The notes beneath the pieces were generated by a model that saw only the letters and a program-made list of their open reading frames with translations, did no database searches and was not told the DNA's origin. The position numbers were made by a program, and so were the translations under genes. From Orthonyx spaldingii (taxonomy: Eukaryota > Chordata > Aves > Passeriformes > Orthonychidae), in the NCBI GenBank assembly GCA_013397795.1, contig VZTJ01000523.1:4836127-4900126 (forward strand): DNA of 64,000 bases. Direction: 5' to 3'. Shown one piece after another: positions 35,201-44,321 of this stretch. Each line of letters starts with the position of its first letter. Within the stretch, counting starts at the first letter, position 1.

Positions 35201-38200
35201 CTCTGTCCATGCAGGGCTGTTGTTGGTCCATCTGTGCAGGGATGGGAGGTGGCTGCCTGTCCTGCAGGCTGGGAGAGAGCACCAGCCTGGCAGAGCCACA
35301 CTTTGCTTCCACCAGCCACTGGTTTGATCCTCTCCAGGCTGTGCAAATTAGGAAATTGTTTGAAACACCAAAGTATCACACTGCAATACGAGGCAGCAGC
35401 CCCTCGCTTCTTAAAGCAGAAGTACAGCTGGGGTTTGGATCACCGGCTTTTATCCACAAAATGCTTCAGCAAGTTCATAAACTGCAGAACAAAATACTAA
35501 AGACTGCAGGCAATTATGGCAGAGACCTCTGGAGTCCTCCCCAGCATGAGGAGCCCCAGCGAAGCTGTCGATGGCTCCCACTGCTTCTGATCCTAGGTGG
35601 CATGTATTAATTTTGGGGTTTTTTTTAAGTTAAGAAATTAACGGGTTTGCAACCCCATCTAATCTGAATACTCTAATTAAACAGTTTCAGTGCTTTTCTT
35701 CTCCCAGGACCTTCCCTGGCCAAGCACTTTAACCCCTTGGCTCCCAGGCCTGGAGCAGTCAGCTTCTGAGGTCTGCTGGTTTGGCTCCCTTGGATGACAA
35801 TGATGGATGCCACATGTTATCCAGGCTGCAGCTCTTTGGGGTGTTATGAAGACCCTTGCTGGTGTCTGGATTATCTCCAAGCAGCCAGGAGCTTTCCAGG
35901 AGAGCTGACAGGCTCTGGTGTGGAGGACACACAGCTTTGTACCATCGGCCTCCCTTGATGGGGAAGCTGATCGAGTGTCTCATAACGAGCTCGCCGTGTT
36001 CCCGCTCTGCAGATGCTTTGTTGGCTGCTGGCAAAGGCAGCCAGGGGAGAAGCTCTGCCTGGCTCCCCCTGCCCATGGCTCTGCCACTGTGCTGCTATGG
36101 AAAGCCTTTCCCTCTGGCCTCGGGGTGATCCCTCCAGAAGCATCTCATCCAAGACGTGCCTCTGCCCTCATCAGAGGCACTCGCAGTGTGGCCATTTGGG
36201 GACATGTGCCAGGCACAGGGACTCTCTGCTGATGTGTTTGCACATCCTCAGCTGTGGCTGGGGAAGAGAGATGGATGGGAAAGTGAGTGTCATCAGCATG
36301 GCGAACAGGGCCATGCCAGGCAGATGGTCTGTGATGCTCTGATTTGATATTCCATGATTCTAAATCGAGTAGGACGTGCCACCCTGCAGCAGTTGGTGGT
36401 GACAGTGGCATTGCCCACCTGGGAATCTTCCACATGCCATGAGTGCTGCCAGAACTCAGGTATTGTGCATCCCACCCCAGCCAGGGGTGATGCTCCAGGA
36501 AAGGGGCACCAGTATTCCAGCAGAAATGTCCCCGTGTCACCCAGCCAAGGCACTGAGGTCCTTCCACAAAGACAAGGTGCTGGGCTGTCTCGGTGACACT
36601 GCCTGTCCCCGGGCTGGGGACAGGACAGGGCAGGCAGTGTTCTGCTCTCAGGTCACTGCACAACCTGGCAGTGCCCACCCGGGGACTCAGCACACTTCAG
36701 TGAGCTCAGCGCCAGAGCCTGCATGGAGGAATGAACAACTCGGAATAACACTTGTCACCTGGCTGTGAGGAAATTGTGAAGTGAAAAGCAATTTACTAAA
36801 AAAGAGGGAGGAAAGAAATGGTTTTGCTTATTAAGATCAACATCATATTAAAGTATTTTCTCAATACCCCATTTGGGTTGAATTTTACATTTTCTCTCTC
36901 TTGTTCTCACCAATGGGAGTAAAGCAAGGGGTTTCACTCTAATTAATTGTTGGCTGCTTCATTTGGCCAGCAAATTTCATGAGCAAGGTTACACATTTCT
37001 GTAGCATTTGAATTGCAAATGCAGGAGGAATATGATAAAAAAGGAAAACACGTGGAATTCTAAAAGCGAATGGGAACCTTTCTGTAAGACATCAGTTTAA
37101 AATGGCTTTATTTTTACAAATCTTAAAAATATATCTTGACAGAGTATTTACCTTCCCCCCCCCTCCTTCTTTTCATTTGGAGTTTAAAGCAGCAGATTTG
37201 GTTTATGTGTTCACTGTTGCCTTCTGCCTTTTTAGCCTCAAGGAGCTGTATTTTCAGTTTTACTGTAGTGTTGGCTAGAAACTTTACAATATGTATGTAT
37301 ATGTATTTCTAGGAAGAGAACGGGAATCTGGGGACAGCCCTGTCCCCTCAGCTGTGCAGAAATTGGTGGAAGCCAGTACCCAAGGAGAGGGTGCTGTGCT
37401 GGCATCGTGTCGGGTGTGTGGAAGAGAGGCCACTTTTTGGGAGCCCCGGAGCTGCAGCTCAGCATGAGCCCAACACAGACCTGGTGAGCGATAGCTGGGG
37501 GCACTTCCAGGCACTGCAGAAAGGATTACAGCAGCTCAGACTGTGAAGGGCAACGACGAGAGAGCTCGACGTCTGGAGAAAATAGGAAGAGGAATGACCC
37601 GTGAAACCACATTTCTGGCTGCACCACCCCTGGCCTGCTCACACGGAGCGGTGACTCATCAGCACCCAGACACCCAGAGAGCTGCTGGGACGCTGATCCT
37701 GCAGGCAGGAGATGCAGCATCAGAGGGGATAACCAGGAGAGAGGGGCTGCAGGCAGTGAGTGTGTCAGGGTGCAGCAACAGCATCTTCCCCTGTGGTGCT
37801 GCTCAGCTCCCGGGCCAAGCTCTTTTAAATGGCTGGTGATCTGCTACCATGTCTGAGCCAAAGAGAGATGATGCTTCTCCTCCCAGAAATCCCAATAGCC
37901 TCCTTGTTGTATCAATTATATTTCAGTGCAGCCTTACTTCTGCTTCAGAATCGGTAATTGCTTTGGAAAATGTCCTTTACCTCTTTTGAAGCACCATCAT
38001 GCCTTTTGTTGCTACTAAAGTAATGGCTAAAAGCTGAGGGATGGCAGACAATCAGAAATTTCTGAGAAAGGACCTCAGGATTTGCCTCTGAGTCATCTCT
38101 ATACTGGCAGGAAAAGCTGGCAAAAAAGAGAAGTATCTCTGCAGGTTCTGAAACAGCCCCAGAATGAGGAGCCCGGGCCAGGTGGACACATCCAACCCCT

Positions 38201-40600
38201 AAGACACATTTCACTGGAAACTGAGGGGGCTGAGATCAAAAGCTGTCATTGCATTTTTGTGACTGGTGTGACACGACCCCCTTAAACGACCTGCATGTGA
38301 GAGCAGCCCCCGGTGCTCCAGCAGCCATTGGAGCCCCGAGGAGCTGCTCTCTACCCTGCAGCTTCCACGCTGAACACCATAAGGCACAATAAGTGGATTA
38401 GCAAAACCTCTGGAAGAGGCGAAGAAGAAATGACACTAGGTCTTAAGCTGGTTTTGCATGTATTTACGCAAATGACGTCCCCAGCTAGACGGTAACTGAG
38501 GTGAAATCGGGGCTATCCCTGCTGCCCTGGCTCAGCAGCCTGCTGCAGGCTTCCTGGCAGAGCAGAGCCTGGTCTGCAGCTCGGGCAGAGACAGAGAGTC
38601 AGAGCCGATCGATGATGGCAGCGAGGACAGCCCGTGAGAGGCGGTGGCCGTGCGGTGTCCACGCTGTGGCTGCTTGGGGGGAGGTGCAGTCCCACCCTGG
38701 CACCCACAGGACACGTTCCAGACTCCTCACTCCGTCCGCGGCTTGGAAATGCTCCTTTGTCATCCAGTGCTGCTCCCAGCCCTGCCTCCCTGTTTGGCAC
38801 AGCACCGGGCAGGATTCATCTCTCACATTGGTGAGATGGGGATTGCAATTATTCCTGGCCCTTGCTTGTGCCATCTGTCTGTTTCCTGAACATCCCTGCA
38901 GGATCTGTGTCTTAGCAGGTTAATTTAATAAGAGCCTGCTTTATTGTTGCTGGCTGCAGGCACAGCACAGAGCAGCTGAGTCCATCAACAGCACAGAGCT
39001 GCTCTGGCAGCAATCGAATCCTGCCCGGATGTTCATTTGGGAAGGTTGTTTTGCTGAGAAAGGGCAAACCCTCCTGGGGCAGCGCCGAGGGCTGAGCCCT
39101 GCTCCTTTCTCCTTGGCAGGAGTGGTGGAGAAAGTGGCAGCAGAGATTAAATCAGGCCTTTGACCCGGGATGTGCCGCACCTCCCCGGGAGGAGATGGTG
39201 ATAGCGAGGGAGTGGCAGAGACGGTGTCGGCAGCGGTGCCCTGCGTGGCTGGCTCGGGGCTTGGCCATTTATGGCAGAAGCAGCTCTTTCCATCCAGAGT
39301 TTCAAAACCTTTTACATCACCAGCTATTTTTGTGGCTCGGGATATGTGGCAGGGCACAGGGCAGTGAAAGAGCTGTGCAAATTGTTTAATGAAGAGAATG
39401 AGTCGTCTTAAGGATAACAAACAACCTGGTGTGCTCTGAGATCAGCCTTTTTTCCAGCTGTAGATATCTATGCCCAGCTATAAAGTGCTGTGAGTTGGGA
39501 AATAAGTCTTGGGAATCCAAATCAATACTGGAGGAGGGAAAAAATTCAGTTTCCCAATCCCATGCCCACCTGCTTGGGCTTCCTGTCAGGCCAAGAGTGA
39601 GGCATTGCTGGTTAAAGTCAATTGCACAAAAATATATTTGGCTTTTCTCCCGCTGTGCTCTTTGCCCCCTTCTTCTCCTGCAGTCATTCCTCCACCCATC
39701 ACAAACATAATGGACCAGCAGTGCCACAAAGACATGCACATAATGAACCTAAGTGACCGTGTAATCTTATTATTGTCACCCTCATCCTCCCTTGCCCCTT
39801 TTCTCCCTCCCCCCGTTTGTCACTGTCGCCGATTGTGTCATGGTTAAAATTAGATGGGAAGCTCCTCTGGGAGCAACCACAGCTTTCCTTTATCCCGAGC
39901 ACCCTGCGTGCATTAAGGTACTTTGCAACAACTCGTGATTTCTAATGAGGCTGAAGTAGGAGGCAGCCTGTTTTAATGCTCACCTTTTTACATTTTCGAG
40001 CTGATTCACCAGCCACATGAAAATCTTCCATCCAGGCATGTCTGCCTCCTGCCAGCAATTCACTTGACAACACAATTTTGGAGGCAATGGCCAAGGAAGG
40101 AGAGGGGTTTTTACTTACATGTAATAAAGAAGAGTGAATCAAATTTGGTGTAACTTAAGTAAGATTTGTTCTGGAGGATAAAAGTCCTCACTGACCTTTT
40201 CCCATAATGGATGTGTTCTCTTTCTGGAAGGAAGTGAATAAAATAAAGCTGTTTGTGAAAACAGCTGCAAGCAGAGTCACCTCTTCAGTACCTTTGGACG
40301 GTTTTAGCCTTGACCAGGCACCTCTCTAGGGCTGCTGGAAGCACAGGATGGACGCGGCGACTGTGTCTGCCTTGGACTTGCAATCAAACAGGTGATGCAG
40401 AGGGGAAAGGGACAAATCCAGCACCTCACGTGTGTCTGCTGAAATTCCGCGGACTGCAGGAAGCAGCAGAAACAAATTCGGTTACATTGGAGGGCAGCTT
40501 CTCCTAGGGGTGGGAATCATCGAGCTGGGTCTGAAGTGACTGGGAGATTTTATTTTAGAAAGAAAACAGACGTTGATTCTTTTTTGTTCCTTGCTGTTAA
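29300..40600. other. Intergenic region between MBNL3 and RAP2C, no gene seen
   Basis: The region is mostly GC-rich with long but unrelated open frames on both strands and no splice-consistent coding series, RNA gene or family motif. It has an 18-nt A run (30,262-30,279), AT-rich patches (30,900-31,010; 34,690-34,920; 36,770-37,120) and a possible ancient L2/MIR-type relic near 39,770-39,935. Promoters or enhancers of the flanking genes could lie here but nothing marks them out. Confidence 0.6.
39770..39935 (+). repeat. Possible ancient L2/MIR-like 3' end relic
   Basis: The piece 'attagatgggaagctcctct', preceded by a C/T-rich stretch and followed by a CTTTATCCCGAGCACCCTGC-like segment, resembles the 3' part of old amniote L2-type elements (attagAnTGtaagCtcc...). 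The match is by memory and degenerate; alternatively the stretch is a conserved non-coding element. Confidence 0.3.
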
Positions 40601-40609
40601 CAACGGGGG

Positions 40610-40835
40610 AGTTCCATTGACGGCGAAGCGCCGGGGCCGGCTCCGGTGCCGTGCTGACACCTGCTGTCGGCCCTGCCGCCCGAGCCGCCGAGCCCAGCGC
40701 CCCCAGACCGGCTGGGAGGACTCGAGCCGGGTCTGGGAGGATCTTCATGAAAACGGGAGGAGAAGGCAAAACCTCTGCGAAAGTGCGCGGCAGCCGAGCG
40801 GGGAGGCTTGCGGCAGCTGGGCAGGTTAAAGACAC
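40610..40835 (+). promoter_or_regulatory. Upstream CpG-rich block of the RAP2C locus
   Basis: A short, very GC/CpG-rich patch stands out from its surroundings 1.2-1.4 kb upstream of the RAP2C start codon. A CAG|GTTAAAG donor-like site at its end (40,823 onward) would allow an untranslated first exon. It is separated from the main promoter island by a CR1 insertion. Role inferred. Confidence 0.45.
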
Positions 40836-40881
40836 GGGACAAACCTTACAGGCTTTCTGTCGAAAGTAACAACTTCCACAG

Positions 40882-41335
40882 GATCATAGAGTGGTTTGGG
40901 TTGGAAAGGACCTTTTAAAGATGATCTCATTTCACCCTCTGCCGTGGGCAGGGACACCTTCCACTGTCCCCGGGTGCTCCAAGCCCCGCCCAGCCTGGCC
41001 TTGGGCACTGCCAGGGATCCAGGGGCTGCCACAGCCGCTCTGGGCACCCTGTGCTGGGGCCTCACCACCCTCACAGTAAAGATGTTTTTCCTAATATCTA
41101 ACTTAAACCTACTCTCTTTCAATCTGAACCCATTCCCCCTTTCCTGTCACTACATGTATTCGTAACCAGTCCTTCTCTGTCTTGCCTATAAATTCCCTTC
41201 ACGCACTGGAAGGGGCAAGGTCACCCCGAAGCTTTCTCATCTCCAGGCTGAACAATCCCAATTCTCTCAGTTTTTCCTCATATTAGAGGTGCTCCATCCC
41301 TCTGATGAGCTTGGTGACCCTGTTTGTCACCAGCC
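40882..41335 (-). repeat. CR1 LINE fragment, antisense to RAP2C, 5' truncated
   Basis: Read on + it is the reverse complement of a CR1 3' end: GATCATAGAGTGGTTTGGGT at the start, then 'gggcagggacaccttccact', 'ctgccagggatccagg', 'tcacagtaaagatgttt', 'aatatctaacttaaacctac', 'tctccaggctgaacaatccc' and 'gaggtgctccatccctctga'. The element's 3' end is therefore at 40,882. It is about 450 bp, with a single ATTCTATG-type terminal repeat trace, and non-functional. It lies directly upstream of the RAP2C CpG island. Confidence 0.93.
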
Positions 41336-41595
41336 CAGCGGGCTGCCAGGGATGAAGAACCGCGGTGCCGGTGTCCCACTCCCGACACCCGCGGGTGTCA
41401 CAGCCCGGGTCCCCTCCTCCGCGGGTCTCCTCCCGGCAGGGAGCTCAGAGGAGTTTGTTAAGGAGTTCAAGTTATCGAATGCCGAGCAGGAGCTCGTGGA
41501 GGGACAGCGCGCCCCTCACAGAGCCGCCTCGGAGGGGCTCTGGCCGCGGCCGCCATGCTGGGGCCGCCATGCTGGGGGGGCGAGCAGGGACAGTG

Positions 41596-41712
41596 CCTCG
41601 GTGCCACACCCAAACCCGTCCCCCGTCACAGCGCGGGTGCCTCGGTGCCACACCCAAGCCCGTCCCCCGTCACAGCGCGGGTGCCTCGGTGCCACACTCA
41701 AACCTGCCCCCC
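41596..41712. repeat. 44-bp tandem repeat (about 2.6 copies) in RAP2C promoter
   Basis: Two full units, 41,596-41,639 and 41,640-41,683, differ at one base; a third partial unit starts at 41,684 and decays after about 29 bp. Each unit starts CCTCGGTGCCACACCCAA and ends CACAGCGCGGGTG. A minisatellite just upstream of the ETS/Sp1 sites. Confidence 0.92.
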
Positions 41713-41983
41713 CGGGCGCAGTCCGGGCGGGCCGTGACGCAGCACGCCGGAAGTGAGCGGGCGGCGACGGGGCGGGGCCGGCCGCGGTGCCTCACGGAAA
41801 CCCTTCCGGGTGGGGGTGGCCCTGGCGGGCGGGTCCCGCGGCCGCGGCGGCGATGGCGGGAGCGCGGCGGTGAAGGAGCGCAGCGGGGCCGGGGCCGCGC
41901 CGGGCGCTGACGGGGGGCTCGCAACCCCCAGGACGGCGCGGGAGCAGCAGGGCCTCGCCCTTCTCCGGAGGCGGGCCGGGGCT

Positions 41984-42013
41984 ATGCGAGGGCCGCGGTG
42001 CCGCCTGCGCTAG
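41984..42013 (+). CDS. Short upstream ORF in RAP2C 5' UTR
   Basis: ATG at 41,984 opens a 9-codon frame (M-R-G-P-R-C-R-L-R) closed by TAG at 42,011-42,013, 35 nt before the RAP2C ATG and in another frame. Its context (G at -3) is better than that of the RAP2C ATG (C at -3, C at +4). It would lie in the mRNA only if transcription starts upstream of it, which is likely given the ETS/Sp1 cluster. It may limit RAP2C translation; inferred. Confidence 0.5.
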   Translation: MRGPRCRLR

Positions 42014-42048
42014 GCCCGGGCCCGGCGGGGAGCGGCGAGCGGGGCCCG

Positions 42049-42321
42049 ATGCGGGAGTACAAGGTGGTGGTGCTGGGCAGCGGGGGGGTGGGGAAGTCCG
42101 CCCTGACGGTGCAGTTCGTCACCGGGACCTTCATCGAGAAGTACGACCCCACCATCGAGGACTTCTACCGCAAGGAGATCGAGGTGGACTCGTCGCCCTC
42201 GGTGCTGGAGATCCTGGACACGGCGGGCACCGAGCAGTTCGCCTCCATGCGCGACCTCTACATCAAGAACGGGCAGGGATTCATCCTCGTCTACAGCCTG
42301 GTCAACCAGCAGTCCTTCCAG
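42049..42321 (+). CDS. RAP2C: RAP2C coding exon 1 (codons 1-91)
   Basis: RAP2C is a small Ras-family GTPase of membranes that cycles between GTP and GDP and signals to TNIK/MAP4K4-type kinases. Exon 1 begins [10 protein letters not shown] and contains the P-loop G-S-G-G-V-G-K-S (residues 10-17), effector loop Y-D-P-T-I-E-D-F-Y (32-40) with the Rap2-type Phe39, and D-T-A-G (57-60) followed by T61, the Rap hallmark where Ras has Gln. It ends at ...S-F-Q with donor CAG|GTAACC. The ATG is chosen because the family starts at M-R-E-Y; an in-frame upstream extension has only a GTG start. The exon is CpG-rich like the promoter. Confidence 0.98.
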
Positions 42322-44042
42322 GTAACCTCGCCCGGCGTCCCGTCCTCGGACGGAGCCGCCGCTGCCCCGGGGAAGGCGCTGGGCCGAGGAGGAAGTTTTA
42401 GGGGCAGCCACGTGTGCGTGGAAGCGCTTTATCTCCGAAGGGCCAAAAGTGTAAATGCCCGGCTTGAAAGCGCGTTTACCAGCCCTGCTTCCTGATGGAA
42501 AACTGCTTGCTTTGCAGGTACTTATCAGGGTGCCACCATGTTAAATCCCACGCAGTGCTGGAGAACAATGACTAGCTCCCACTTCCCCAACAGAAATCTC
42601 TTGGCAATCCCCTTTTGTGAAGAAATCACTCGATATTAAGATCGAGACTTCCCCTTCCAACCCCCTCTCCTTCCTAAAAGGCATGTTTCTGCAGTTGCTC
42701 TTGAAGAGAGTCTCATTGTTCTGCAGTTGTGACTTGTTAAGTGAGCTGCTATTTTCCGCCCCCTCCCCCCCAAAATATATTTCTGTCCAGCATGAGCTCG
42801 ATGCTCTTACAGCGTAGGTGGAGTGCTGGAGAGGAGAGCCAGCTATACGCGATAATTTGTGGATCTGGATTTGATTTCTACTATTAAAACTCTCCCAAAA
42901 AATGAAAATATCTCAGCCAGTAGCTGGCCTAAGCTGCCTGCAGAAGCGGGGCTTTGTTTTTGGGCAGTAAGTGAGTTTAGCAGCCCTGTGTGCAGCGCAG
43001 GGATTTGCAACTGCTGCCTTGGCTGGGGCTGCTGAGCTGGGTGTGTTCCAGCTGCTTGGCAAGACCTTGCACACCCCCACTGTTTGCTTCTGCTGAAGGC
43101 TAAACCTTATCTCAGCAGAGGCCTCGAAGCAGCCCTGTGCAAGCTGAAGACGTGCTTATCTCTGGAAAACAACAGCAGTGACATTGGGGTGCTTCTGCTC
43201 TCATTTTCACTGATTTTTGGGTTCCAGCGAGCCCGCATTATCTGAGGAATGGATATACAGTAATCCACCTTGTTAATATTTAATTATTCCTGGCTGTCTG
43301 TAGTGTGTTTGCTCTGAAGGCTATAGGTGTAAACCACTGCAGTTCTTTGCACAGTGGCAACTTCAAACGCTGGGATTGCTTTGTCTCAGAACTATGCAAG
43401 AATTTGTAGCACTGATAGTAACTTAAAACACTCAGGGGGCAGAGGAGGCTGACTCAGACTTTCAAGTGTAAACTCCCCATGTCGGCTTAGACTTGAATAA
43501 ATGCATCTCTAGGTAATAAAATCTCTTTACAGCATCTAATTTGATTACTTACATGTGATTAAATGTGTTCACAATGAATTATTCGAAGCATTCCAGGAGT
43601 GAGAAGGCTTTATTTAAATTGATGGCTTTCTCAAGCTGTAAACTAAGCACAGACCTCCTAAACGGTTGTGTAATGGCATGCCCCTGCTAGGGTTACAGGT
43701 CCTTAGACTTGAGACAACTTCTTCAGAAAGCTGAAACCAGCCTTCAGAGCAGTGATACCATGTCCTGCTCTGGCTGAACCGACTGTCTTGAGAGCACCGC
43801 AGTCGCTTTCCCTTTGTATGTGTACATATATTCTATAAAATATAAAAGAAAAAGTAGCTTAGTGATAGGTAGTAAATTTTCTCTGAATTCTCAATCTGCG
43901 TGACTATGAGTTTAAGACGTCTTGTGATGTGTTTTTAATGCTCAGTTGCACGTGAGGGTTATTAAAATGTGTTTCTGTAGTGGTTCTTTAGCAACTCCAT
44001 GTGATTCCTTGCATGTACTAACCAGCTGGATTGTTTGACCAG
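42322..44042 (+). other. RAP2C: RAP2C intron
   Basis: Intron of 1,721 nt splitting the coding region after codon 91. It shows a perfect TACTAAC branch-point sequence at 44,016-44,022, 20 nt before the acceptor AG (44,041-44,042). The pyrimidine tract is weak (GATTGTTTGACCAG), which may explain the strong branch site. No exon or repeat seen inside. Confidence 0.93.
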
Positions 44043-44321
44043 GACATCAAGCCCATGAGGGACCAGATTGTCCGGGTGAAGAGATACGAGAAAGTTCCTC
44101 TGATCCTAGTGGGGAATAAAGTGGATCTGGAGTCGGAGAGGGAGGTCTTATCTGCAGAAGGCAGAGCCCTTGCTCAGGAGTGGGGCTGTCCCTTCATGGA
44201 GACGTCAGCCAAGAGCAAAACAATGGTGGATGAACTGTTTGCTGAGATCGTCAGGCAAATGAACTATGCCTCCCTGCCTGAAAAACAAGATCAGTGTTGT
44301 ACAACTTGCATCGTCCAGTGA
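44043..44321 (+). CDS. RAP2C: RAP2C coding exon 2 (codons 92-183 and stop)
   Basis: Starts [10 protein letters not shown] in phase 0. It carries the guanine-specificity motif N-K-V-D (116-119) and T-S-A-K (145-148), and ends in the hypervariable tail with C176-C177 (palmitoylation pair) and the CaaX box C-I-V-Q (180-183), prenylated at C180. The tail [16 protein letters not shown] is the RAP2C type; RAP2A ends in a different D-D-P-C-C-S-A-C-N-I-Q. Total 183 codons, the family's usual length, all G-boxes intact. Stop TGA at 44,319-44,321. Confidence 0.98.
   Translation, partial: DIKPMRDQIVRVKRYEKVPLILVGNKVDLESEREVLSAEGRALAQEWGCPFMETSAKSKTMVDELFAEIVRQMNYASLPEKQDQCCTTCIVQ

Larger units (their letters stand above)
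41500..42048 (+). promoter_or_regulatory. RAP2C: RAP2C CpG-island promoter and 5' UTR
   Basis: Very CpG-rich sequence runs from about 41,500 through the first coding exon to about 42,480. Visible sites: tandem GCCGCCATGCTGGGG (YY1-like) at 41,549-41,563 and 41,563-41,577, an ETS-type CCGGAAGTG at 41,747-41,755 next to a CRE-like GTGACGC, and an Sp1-type GGGGCGGGGC at 41,769-41,778. No TATA box. This is a typical housekeeping-type promoter with probable dispersed starts around the ETS/Sp1 sites; the exact start site cannot be read. Confidence 0.75.

Noticed and set aside
40826..41165. Open frames of about 90-98 codons upstream of RAP2C
   Set aside because: They lie within the antisense CR1 copy and are remnants of or chance frames in the repeat.
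41998..42048. In-frame 17-codon N-terminal extension of RAP2C
   Set aside because: It would need a GTG start; the family begins M-R-E-Y at the ATG at 42,049.
42049..44321. Assignment as RAP2A or RAP2B
   Set aside because: The C-terminal tail with [10 protein letters not shown] fits RAP2C, RAP2B is usually intronless, and the neighbours MBNL3 and FRMD7 are the RAP2C neighbours.
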